Below, one piece after another: positions 1 through 5,560 of a stretch of DNA of 5,845 nucleotides. Every line of letters starts with the position of its first letter. The first letter of the stretch is position 1. The stretch spans positions 1 through 5,845 of the forward strand of contig JALRGF010000176.1 in NCBI GenBank assembly GCA_023253495.1, written 5' to 3'. The stretch comes from Verrucomicrobiales bacterium. GTDB lineage: Bacteria > Verrucomicrobiota > Verrucomicrobiia > Verrucomicrobiales > V1-33. A model generated the notes under the pieces. That model was given only the letters and a program-made list of their open reading frames with translations. It was not told the DNA's origin and did no database searches. Position numbers and translations under genes: made by a program.

Positions 1-51
1 GGCGCCATCCGATTCGTTCCACCATTACCAACCACACCCCGACAAGGCTCC

Positions 52-156
52 ATGGGTTCACTCAAAAAACGGCGCAAAGCCAAAATCAACAAACACAAGC
101 GCCGCAAGCGCATGAAGGCCAACCGCCACAAGAAGCGCCTGCGCTACAAGAGCTAG
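52..156 (+). CDS. 34-aa basic ribosomal-type protein, AURKAIP1/COX24 domain (bS22/bTHX-like)
   Basis: The ORF runs from ATG at 52 to TAG at 154-156 and encodes 34 residues, about half of them Lys or Arg. It begins MGSLKKRRKAKINKHKRR, and the middle (residues 16-30) has the KRRKRMKANRHKK pattern. That pattern is typical of the short AURKAIP1/COX24 C-terminal domain proteins found next to the small ribosomal subunit in several bacterial phyla and in mitochondria. The expected role is binding rRNA in the 30S subunit; this is family knowledge, not shown here. The length is normal for the bacterial versions, so the gene looks complete. A weak Shine-Dalgarno (AAGG, 44-47) lies 4 bases before the start. 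The gene stands alone: a 400-base gap separates it from the next operon, and a hairpin at 210-229 may end its transcript. It is easily missed because of its size. Confidence 0.85.
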   Translation: MGSLKKRRKAKINKHKRRKRMKANRHKKRLRYKS

Positions 157-209
157 GGTGACGCCTGGCGATGGGTCTCCCTGTTCAGGTGCGCCCAGGG
201 GAGAGGTGT

Positions 210-229
210 GGATCCGGAGTGCCGGATCC
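210..229 (+). terminator. Possible terminator hairpin after the ribosomal-type gene
   Basis: GGATCCGG-AGTG-CCGGATCC is a perfect 8-bp stem with a 4-base loop, 53 bases past the stop codon of the 34-aa gene. A run of five T follows at 237-241, but 7 bases after the stem rather than directly behind it. The fit to a classical intrinsic terminator is therefore imperfect. Each arm contains a GGATCC hexamer that is itself palindromic, so a protein-binding site is an alternative reading. Confidence 0.4.
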
Positions 230-327
230 AGCCATATTTTTGCGTCCGCAATGGAGAATTTATTGCGAAGGGTCAATCGGCTTTCGGCTGGCTTCGCAGG
301 GTGGAGCTGTTTGCGGCTTTGGCCTCG

Positions 328-342
328 ACTCCAACTTGGAGT
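328..342. promoter_or_regulatory. 15-bp perfect dyad, candidate operator
   Basis: ACTCCAA-C-TTGGAGT is a perfect 7+1+7 inverted repeat. A single central base leaves no room for an RNA hairpin loop, so a site for a dimeric regulator is the more natural reading. It lies about 220 bases before the first gene of the hydroxyproline operon. GntR-, LysR- and IclR-type regulators are commonly used for such pathways, but no regulator gene is present in the window, so the partner is unknown. Confidence 0.35.
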
Positions 343-387
343 GATGTTGGGTTTGGTATTGTGACGTGTGTTGCGGCGGCGGCCCGT

Positions 388-465
388 GGGAGGGGTGTGG
401 ATCCGTGTGAGCGATGTGGATGAGGGTGGGGATGGGCGGGGCTTGGCTCCGTTGGGGTTTTGGGG
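388..465 (+). other. G-run cluster with a short-loop G-quadruplex motif (core 424-441)
   Basis: The core GGGTGGGGATGGGCGGGG has four runs of at least three G, separated by loops of only 1, 2 and 1 bases. This matches the standard G-quadruplex pattern and is the short-loop type expected to be most stable. Further G-runs flank it: GGG at 388-390, GGGG at 392-395, GGGG at 454-457 and GGGG at 462-465. The motif is on the + strand, so it would be in the RNA if transcription started upstream, and on the non-template strand otherwise. Any regulatory role for the operon 100 bases downstream is inference. The host DNA is G-rich, which raises the chance of such motifs occurring by accident. Confidence 0.5.
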
Positions 466-471
466 TACTCA

Positions 472-500
472 TTGAGGGACGATATCGGGGTGGACATGAT
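472..500 (+). promoter_or_regulatory. Weak sigma-70-like promoter candidate for the hydroxyproline operon
   Basis: TTGAGG (472-477) and CATGAT (495-500) are separated by 17 bases, and each matches four of six consensus positions. A start near 507 would leave a leader of about 60 bases before the ATG at 566. Hexamers of this quality are common by chance, so position and spacing are the main support. The overlapping dyad CTCA-T-TGAG (468-476) covers the -35 element and could be part of an operator. Confidence 0.22.
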
Positions 501-565
501 GATCTGCGCTCTTGCTCTGACCGTTTCCATTTGCGTGAGCGGGGCGCGCGTGGACGGTGGGACCG

Positions 566-2143
566 ATGAGTGAACTGTTGACTGGACGATCGATGATCGG
601 GTGGGCTCGCGGTGGCGGGTCGGATGTGGCGGGCCGCGGGGTGAACCCGGTGGATGGGGGAGTGCTGGAGCCTGAATTTTTGGCGGCCACGGAGGCTGAG
701 GTGGCGCGGGCCGGTGATCTGGCCGCGTCGGCGTTTCCGCAGTATGCGGCGCTTTCGCCGCGGAAGCGGGCGGGGTTTCTGCGGGCGGTGGCGACGCGGG
801 TGGAGGGGATGGGACCGGCGTTGGTGGAGCGGGTGACGGCGGAGACCGGGTTGCCGGCGGCGCGGGTGGAGGGGGAGCGTGGGCGGACGTGCGGGCAACT
901 GCGGATGTTTGCGGATCTGATTGAGGAGGGAAGCTGGGCGGATGTGCGGATTGAGACGGCGCGGCCGGAGCGGACGCCGGTGCCGAAGCCGGATGTACGG
1001 TCGATGCTGGTGCCGTCCGGGCCGGTGGCGGTTTTCTGTGCGGGGAATTTTCCTTTGGCGTATTCGGTGGCTGGTGGCGACACGGCATCGGCGCTGGCGG
1101 CCGGCTGTCCGGTGGTGGTGAATGCGCATGGCGGGCATCCGGGCACGTCGGAGATGGTGGGACTGGCGGTGGTGGAGGCGGCGCGGGAGACCGGGATGCC
1201 GGAAGGGGTGTTTTCGCTGGTGTTCGGGGCGGGCCATGGGGTCGGTCAGCAGCTCGTCCGGCACCCGGAGATCCGCGGGGTCGGGTTTACCGGGTCGCGG
1301 GCCGGGGGCACGGCGTTGATGGCGTTGGCGGCGGCGCGGGCGGTGCCGATTCCGGTATTTGCGGAGATGAGCAGTGTGAATCCGGTGTTTGTGTTGGAGG
1401 GGGCGTTGCGGGAGCGATGGGGGGCGATTGCGACCGGGTTGCATGCCTCGGTGATCCTGGGGGCCGGGCAATTCTGTACCAAGCCCGGACTGGTATTTGT
1501 GGCGGCGGGGCGGGAGGCGGATCAATTTGTGGCGAAGCTCGGCAGCCTGGTGGCGGCCACGCCGTGTGTGGCGATGCTCAACCGGGAGATTGCGGAGAAT
1601 TTTGCGACGCGGCGGTCGCGGCTGGGCAGTATGACATCGGTGCAGGTGGTGGCGGAGGGGATGGAGCAGCAGGCCGGGGTGTTTGTGACCACGTCGCGGG
1701 CGTGGCGGAAGAACGGGTTGTTGCATGAGGAGGTGTTTGGACCGGCGGTGCTGGTGGTTTTGTGCGAGAATGAGGCGGACGTGATTGCGGCTGCGGAGGC
1801 GCTGGAGGGCCAGTTGACGGCCACGGTGCATGCCGAGGCGGCCGACAGCGATCTGGTGCGCGGGCTGTTGCCGGTGCTGGCGCACAAGGCCGGACGCGTC
1901 ATCCACAACGGCTATCCGACCGGAGTCGAAGTCTGTCATGCCATGGTGCATGGCGGGCCGTTTCCCGCGACCTCGGACGGGCGGACGACGTCGGTCGGCA
2001 GTGCGGCGATCGCCCGGTGGACGCGGGCCGTCTGTTTCCAGAACATGCCGGCCGGGCTGCTGCCGGCCGAGCTGCAGGACGGCAACCCGCGCAAGCTCTG
2101 GCGCCTGGTGGACGGCGAGCGCACGCGGGCGCCGCAGGCGTAG
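566..2143 (+). CDS. 2-oxoglutarate semialdehyde dehydrogenase (2,5-dioxovalerate dehydrogenase), hydroxyproline type
   Basis: This is a 525-residue aldehyde dehydrogenase, the expected length for the hydroxyproline-associated subgroup. It oxidises 2-oxoglutarate semialdehyde to 2-oxoglutarate with NAD(P)+, the last step of the pathway, in the cytosol. Visible motifs are oxyanion Asn161 (CAGNFPLA), the glycine turn FTGSRAGG (241-248), general-base Glu267 (FAEMSSVNP), catalytic Cys304 (GAGQFCTKPG) and Glu389 in EEVFGP. The C-terminal stretch HNGYPTGVEVCHAMVHGGPFPATSD (447-471) is typical of this subgroup. One oddity is Asn186, in GCPVVVNAHGGHPGTSE, where a Lys that contacts the cofactor ribose is normally found. 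ATG 566 was preferred over the in-frame GTG at 557 because the family N-terminus aligns from MSELLTG and a GGTGGG sits just upstream. The last 95 or so codons favour C-ending forms more than the rest of the gene. It is the first gene of the operon, with 58 bases before the next. Confidence 0.88.
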   Translation: MSELLTGRSMIGWARGGGSDVAGRGVNPVDGGVLEPEFLAATEAEVARAGDLAASAFPQYAALSPRKRAGFLRAVATRVEGMGPALVERVTAETGLPAARVEGERGRTCGQLRMFADLIEEGSWADVRIETARPERTPVPKPDVRSMLVPSGPVAVFCAGNFPLAYSVAGGDTASALAAGCPVVVNAHGGHPGTSEMVGLAVVEAARETGMPEGVFSLVFGAGHGVGQQLVRHPEIRGVGFTGSRAGGTALMALAAARAVPIPVFAEMSSVNPVFVLEGALRERWGAIATGLHASVILGAGQFCTKPGLVFVAAGREADQFVAKLGSLVAATPCVAMLNREIAENFATRRSRLGSMTSVQVVAEGMEQQAGVFVTTSRAWRKNGLLHEEVFGPAVLVVLCENEADVIAAAEALEGQLTATVHAEAADSDLVRGLLPVLAHKAGRVIHNGYPTGVEVCHAMVHGGPFPATSDGRTTSVGSAAIARWTRAVCFQNMPAGLLPAELQDGNPRKLWRLVDGERTRAPQA

Positions 2144-2201
2144 CGGGGCGCAGGGCTTTTCCTCCTTGCGAAACGGCGGCTTTGCCGAAATCTGCGGGTC
2201 C

Positions 2202-3128
2202 ATGTCATCCACTGATCCGTCCGCTGCACCGGCCGCCGCTCGCTGGGCCGGGGTGTTTCCTGCCGTCACCACCCAGTTTCACCGTGACCAGTCGCTCGAT
2301 CTCGAGGGCACGGCGCGTCATTGCCGCGTGTTGATTGAGTCGGGGGTGGCCGGGCTGATCATGGGTGGGTCGCTGGGGGAGAATCAGACGATGGCACCGG
2401 ACGAGAAGCGGGCGGTGGTGCGGTGTGCGGTGGAGGCGGCGGCCGGCCGGGTGCCGGTGTTGACCGGGGTGGCGGAGATGAGCACGCGGGCGGCGGCGGA
2501 GTACATGCGTGACTGCGAGCGGCTCGGGGCTTCCGGCTTCATGGTGATGCCGCCGATGGTGTACAAGGCGGACGCGCGGGAGATTGCGCACTGGTTTCGG
2601 ACGATGGCGGCGGCCAGTCCGCTGCCGTGGATGCTGTACAACAACCCGATCGGGTATACCGCCGACGTCACGCCGGAAATGTTTGAGGAACTGGCGGACA
2701 TTCCGAACCTCGTGGCCATCAAAGAAAGCAGCGGCAATCCGCGGCGGATCACGGAAATCCGCAATCAGGTCGGCGACCGGTATCAGCTGTTCACCGGGGT
2801 GGATGATCTGATGCTGGAGTGTGCCATCCTCGGGATTGACGGATGGGTGGCCGGCAGCGGCATCGCCTTTCCGAAGGAGAACCAGAAACTCTGGGACCTG
2901 ACCCGGGAAGGGAGATGGGAGGAAGCGCGGGCGCTGTACCGCTGGAGCCAGCCGCTCATGAAACTCGACACCCATGTGCACTTTGTGCAGTACATCAAAC
3001 TGCTGATGCAGGAGACCGGCTTGGGCACCGAGTGGGTGCGTGAGCCGCGCCTGCCGATTGCCGGGGCCGAGCGCGAGCAGGTGCTGGCGATCATCCGGAA
3101 AGCGTTGGCGTGCCGTCCGGGGCTCTGA
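2202..3128 (+). CDS. lhpC: 1-pyrroline-4-hydroxy-2-carboxylate deaminase (DapA superfamily)
   Basis: This is a 308-residue TIM-barrel enzyme of the dihydrodipicolinate synthase/N-acetylneuraminate lyase superfamily, of usual length. The predicted reaction is 1-pyrroline-4-hydroxy-2-carboxylate to 2-oxoglutarate semialdehyde plus ammonia. Visible residues are Schiff-base Lys174 (VAIKESSG), Tyr146 (MLYNNPIGYT) and the substrate loop GGSLGENQT (55-63). Authentic DapA has a Thr-Thr pair in that loop (GGTTGE), and its replacement by Ser-Leu argues against lysine biosynthesis. The family alone would also allow a sugar-acid aldolase or dehydratase; the flanking epimerase, oxidase and semialdehyde dehydrogenase decide the call. 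The frame is open upstream to 1830, but that part overlaps the preceding gene and has no family resemblance. The ATG at 2202 places the conserved WAGVFPAVTTQF segment at residues 15-26. The ribosome site is poor (GGGTC). The 58-base spacer holds only a 4-bp hairpin, CGGC-TTT-GCCG (2177-2187). The gap to the next gene is 13 bases. Confidence 0.82.
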   Translation: MSSTDPSAAPAAARWAGVFPAVTTQFHRDQSLDLEGTARHCRVLIESGVAGLIMGGSLGENQTMAPDEKRAVVRCAVEAAAGRVPVLTGVAEMSTRAAAEYMRDCERLGASGFMVMPPMVYKADAREIAHWFRTMAAASPLPWMLYNNPIGYTADVTPEMFEELADIPNLVAIKESSGNPRRITEIRNQVGDRYQLFTGVDDLMLECAILGIDGWVAGSGIAFPKENQKLWDLTREGRWEEARALYRWSQPLMKLDTHVHFVQYIKLLMQETGLGTEWVREPRLPIAGAEREQVLAIIRKALACRPGL

Positions 3129-3141
3129 GGCGGAGCGTGTC

Positions 3142-4107
3142 ATGAAAACGGCGCCCCCGATCCGGGTTATTGATTCGCATACGGCCGGCGAGCCGACGCG
3201 CACGGTGATCGAGGGGTTTCCCGATCTCTTGGGCGGCGAGGTGTCCGGGCAGCGGCGGGTGCTGCAGGAGCGGTTTGATGCGTACCGCAGCGCCACCCTG
3301 AACGAACCGCGAGGGCACGACGTGCTGGTCGGCGCCCTGCTCTGCCCGTCACCGCGTTCCGACTGCCTGACCGGCGTGATTTTTTTCAACAATACCGGGT
3401 ATCTCGGGATGTGCGGGCACGGCCTGATCGGGGTGGTCGCCACGCTGCGCCATCTCGGGCGCCTCGAGCCGGGGCGGTGCCGGATCGACACCCCGGTTGG
3501 CGTGGTGGAGGCCACGTTGGAAGCTGATGGCCGGGTGGCGCTGACCAATGTGGAGGCGTATCGTGCGGCGCGGGACGTGGTGGTGGACGTGCCCGGGCAT
3601 GGTCCGGTGCGCGGCGATGTGGCGTGGGGGGGGAACTGGTTTTTTCTGGTGCGGGACCATGGCGAGGTGCTTGATCTGTCGCGGGTGGCGCGGTTGAGCG
3701 ACCTGACGCAGCGGATCCGGGCGGCGGTCAATGCGCAGGGGTATCCGGATGTGGATCATGTGGAATTGTTCGGACCGCCGGGGTCACCGGAGAACCACAG
3801 CCGGAATTTCGTGATGTGTCCGGGTGGTGCGTACGACCGCAGCCCGTGCGGGACCGGGACGAGTGCGAAGCTCGCCTGTCTGGCGGCGGATGGTGCGCTG
3901 GACGAAGGAGTGGTGTGGCGGCAGGAAGGCATTCTCGGCACGCATTTTGAGGCGTGGTACCGGTGGGCGGACCGGACCCGGGGCACGATCCACCCGCATC
4001 TTTCGGGTCGTGCGTTTATCATGGCGGAAGCGGTGCTGTGGCAGGAAGTGGATGATCCGTTTGCCTGGGGGATCCGTGCGGAGGCGGAGGCGGTCGAGCC
4101 GCGGTGA
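3142..4107 (+). CDS. lhpA: 4-hydroxyproline epimerase (proline racemase family)
   Basis: This 321-residue protein of the proline racemase superfamily has the family's normal length. It interconverts trans-4-hydroxy-L-proline and cis-4-hydroxy-D-proline without a cofactor, the entry step of the pathway. Both catalytic cysteines are present: Cys91 in MCGHG (90-94) and Cys236 in DRSPCGTGTSAK (232-243). The Cys/Cys pair marks an epimerase or racemase; trans-3-hydroxy-L-proline dehydratases of the family carry Thr at the second site. The N-terminal IRVIDSHTAGEPTR (7-20) is also characteristic. The hydroxyproline preference over proline racemization is inferred from the operon and general similarity. 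The start at 3142 has a good Shine-Dalgarno (CGGAG, 3131-3135) 6 bases upstream. The frame is open back to 3040, but that part overlaps the end of the preceding gene. It is followed 3 bases later by the dehydrogenase gene, so the two are probably co-translated. Confidence 0.92.
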   Translation: MKTAPPIRVIDSHTAGEPTRTVIEGFPDLLGGEVSGQRRVLQERFDAYRSATLNEPRGHDVLVGALLCPSPRSDCLTGVIFFNNTGYLGMCGHGLIGVVATLRHLGRLEPGRCRIDTPVGVVEATLEADGRVALTNVEAYRAARDVVVDVPGHGPVRGDVAWGGNWFFLVRDHGEVLDLSRVARLSDLTQRIRAAVNAQGYPDVDHVELFGPPGSPENHSRNFVMCPGGAYDRSPCGTGTSAKLACLAADGALDEGVVWRQEGILGTHFEAWYRWADRTRGTIHPHLSGRAFIMAEAVLWQEVDDPFAWGIRAEAEAVEPR

Positions 4108-4110
4108 CTT

Positions 4111-5355
4111 ATGACGAAACACGTTGTCATCATCGGAGGCGGGGTGATCGGGTTGAGTGTCGCGGCCGAGTGTGTGGCGCGCGGGCATCGGGTCACGGTG
4201 ATCGAGGCGGATCCGGTGAAGCGCGGTGCCTCGCTGGGCAATGCCGGCATGGTGGTGCCGAGCCATTTTGTGCCGCTGGCGGCGCCCGGGATGGTGGCTC
4301 TCGGCCTGAAGTGGATGTGGAATCCGGAATCGCCGTTCTACATTGAACCGCGGGCCGACTGGGGGCTGGTGACGTGGGCGCTGCGGTTCATGGCCAGTGC
4401 GACCCGCGAGCACGTCGAGCGCAGCGGCCCGCTCCTGCGCGACCTGCATCTGGCCAGCCGGGCGCGTTATGCGCAGCTGGCGGCTGAGGAAGATTTCGGG
4501 CTGGTGCGCAAAGGGTTGCTGATGTTGTGCCGGACCGGGCATGCCTTGGAGGAAGAGGCGGCCACGGCGCGGCAGGCGCAGGCGCTCGGGGTGCCGGCGG
4601 ACGTGCTTGATCCCGCCGCGCTGGCCGCTCTCGATCCGACGATCACGATGGCGGTGGAGGGAGGCGTTCATTATCCGCAGGATTGCCACCTGGACCCGTC
4701 GCGGTTTGTGGCGGCTCTCGAGCGGCGGTTGCGGGCGGCCGGGGCCGACCTGCGCTGGTCAACGGAGGTGACCGGGTGGCGGCGGAGCGGCGGGCGTCTG
4801 GCGGCCGCGGTGACGCGGGATGGCGAGGTGGCCGGCGATGAATTTGTCCTGTGCGGCGGGGCGTGGTCGGAGGCGGTCGGCCGCGGCCTCGGGTTGCGGC
4901 TGCCGATGCAGGCCGGGCGCGGGTACAGTGTGACGGTGGCGGATCCGGTGCAGCAGCCGGCGCTCTGTTCGATTCTGACCGAGGCGCGGGTGGCGGTGAC
5001 GCCGATGGGGGAGACGCTGCGTTTTGGTGGCACGATGGAAATCACGGCGCGGGACAGCCCGCCGCGGCCGCGCCGGGTGGCGGGCATCCTGAAGGCGGTG
5101 CCGGAGTATTTTCCGGCATTCCGCGGGGTGGACCTCGGCGGGCTGCCGTTCTGGAGCGGACTGCGGCCGTGTTCGCCGGACGGGTTGCCGTACCTCGGGC
5201 GCACGCGGGCCGCGGGCAACCTCGTGGTGGCCACCGCGCATGCCATGATGGGGTTGAGCCTGGCGCCGGCCACCGGGGAAATTGTCGCGCGGCTCGTGGA
5301 CGGCGAGCCCCCGGGCTTTGACCTGCGGCTGCTGGATCCTGACCGGTGGGCGTGA
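4111..5355 (+). CDS. FAD-dependent D-hydroxyproline dehydrogenase (DadA-like, single subunit)
   Basis: This 414-residue FAD oxidoreductase of the DAO/DadA family is predicted to oxidise cis-4-hydroxy-D-proline to 1-pyrroline-4-hydroxy-2-carboxylate, probably passing electrons to the respiratory chain. The N-terminal nucleotide fold has IIGGGVIGLS with Gly9, Gly11 and Gly14, followed by Glu32 at the end of the second strand for the adenosine ribose. GNAGMVVPSHFVPLAAPGM (43-61) is typical of the DadA/hydroxyproline dehydrogenase branch. The C-terminal FAD segment is PYLGRTRAAGNLVVATAHAMM (360-380) followed by GLSLAPATGE (381-390). No partner subunits of the LhpE/LhpF kind are present, so this is the single-subunit form. 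Start ATG 4111 lies 3 bases after the epimerase stop; GGTGA (4103-4107), which overlaps that stop, can serve as its ribosome site. A general D-amino acid dehydrogenase is the alternative, but the operon makes hydroxyproline the likely substrate. It is the last gene of the operon, and no clear terminator follows. Confidence 0.85.
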   Translation: MTKHVVIIGGGVIGLSVAAECVARGHRVTVIEADPVKRGASLGNAGMVVPSHFVPLAAPGMVALGLKWMWNPESPFYIEPRADWGLVTWALRFMASATREHVERSGPLLRDLHLASRARYAQLAAEEDFGLVRKGLLMLCRTGHALEEEAATARQAQALGVPADVLDPAALAALDPTITMAVEGGVHYPQDCHLDPSRFVAALERRLRAAGADLRWSTEVTGWRRSGGRLAAAVTRDGEVAGDEFVLCGGAWSEAVGRGLGLRLPMQAGRGYSVTVADPVQQPALCSILTEARVAVTPMGETLRFGGTMEITARDSPPRPRRVAGILKAVPEYFPAFRGVDLGGLPFWSGLRPCSPDGLPYLGRTRAAGNLVVATAHAMMGLSLAPATGEIVARLVDGEPPGFDLRLLDPDRWA

Positions 5356-5425
5356 GGGCGGGCGGGGAGCTGATCAGAGTTCGTCAGGGGCTGAATTCCG
5401 GGTATGATCATCGCCCGCCGTGACC

Positions 5426-5554
5426 ATGATGCCGATCCGATATCCTGCTGACCTTCCGATCACGCTGCGGCGTGAGGAGATTGTCGAGGCCATCCGCCGG
5501 CACCAGGTGGTGGTGCTGGCCGGGGAAACGGGGTCGGGCAACACCTCTTCGTAG
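5426..5554 (+). pseudogene. hrpA: 5' fragment of an HrpA-type DEAH-box RNA helicase, broken inside Walker A
   Basis: From ATG 5426 the frame reads MMPIRYPADLPITLRREE, continues through VEAIRRHQVVVLAGETGSG (20-38), and then N-T-S-S and a stop at 5552-5554. The LPI-x(4)-REEIVEAI-x(4)-QVVVLAGETGSG pattern is the N-terminus of bacterial HrpA/HrpB-like DEAH-box helicases. These continue GKTTQ and usually run past 800 residues. Here homology ends at about base 5541, in the middle of the codon for the essential Walker A lysine (Asn39 in its place). A 42-residue product could not bind ATP or unwind RNA. The downstream DNA does not resume the helicase in any frame. The cause is either insertion of foreign DNA or a false join in the assembly. 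A GTG at 5420 is an alternative start; neither has a good ribosome site. The 70-base gap from the preceding stop holds only the 8-bp palindrome CTGATCAG (5370-5377) and a 7-bp inverted repeat (5357-5363/5413-5419) with a long loop. Confidence 0.75.
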
Positions 5555-5560
5555 AGGTGT
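5541..5560. repeat. Perfect 8-bp hairpin at the hrpA junction
   Basis: ACACCTCT-TCGT-AGAGGTGT is a perfect inverted repeat whose left arm starts at the base where helicase homology stops. It could be a hairpin at the end of a mobile element (IS200/IS605-type elements have subterminal hairpins), a terminator-like structure, or a fold-back artefact of amplification. No T-run follows, so a simple intrinsic terminator is unlikely. No neighbouring transposase gene is visible in the window. Confidence 0.5.

Larger units (their letters stand above)
157..565. other. Intergenic region with no recognisable gene, rich in DNA structure
   Basis: No reading frame here gives a protein with recognisable composition or motifs. 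The short open frames on both strands look like by-products of high GC. The stretch separates the ribosomal-type gene from the hydroxyproline operon, so it should hold the end of one transcript and the control region of the next. It contains a hairpin (210-229), an inverted repeat TTGCG-TC-CGCAA (240-251), a longer-range inverted repeat TGCGAAG/CTTCGCA (264-270 and 292-298), a 15-bp dyad (328-342) and a G-run cluster (388-465). It also holds a short dyad CTCA-T-TGAG (468-476) and a weak promoter candidate (472-500). Its + strand between about 300 and 470 is noticeably G/T-rich. Confidence 0.6.

Noticed and set aside
158..423. Short open frames on both strands between the ribosomal-type gene and the operon
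   Set aside because: No motif, no convincing ribosome site and mutually overlapping; better explained as chance frames in GC-rich non-coding DNA.
1830..2201. Upstream extension of the deaminase reading frame
   Set aside because: It would overlap the dehydrogenase gene by more than 300 bases and is Arg/Cys/Trp-rich without family resemblance. The family N-terminus fits the ATG at 2202.
260..2272. Very long antisense open frame (670 codons) opposite the dehydrogenase gene
   Set aside because: It is low-complexity, dominated by Arg, Pro and His, and mirrors the codon bias of the true gene on the other strand. The + strand has complete aldehyde dehydrogenase motifs.
3040..3141. Upstream extension of the epimerase frame
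   Set aside because: It overlaps the end of the deaminase gene. The ATG at 3142 has a proper ribosome site and the family N-terminus.
2205..3731. 508-codon antisense frame opposite the deaminase and epimerase genes
   Set aside because: No recognisable domain, compositionally biased, and it spans two genes with clear catalytic residues on the + strand.
5357..5419. GGCGGGC/GCCCGCC inverted repeat after the operon as a terminator
   Set aside because: The loop would be 49 bases, no T-run follows, and the right arm ends 6 bases before the next gene's start.
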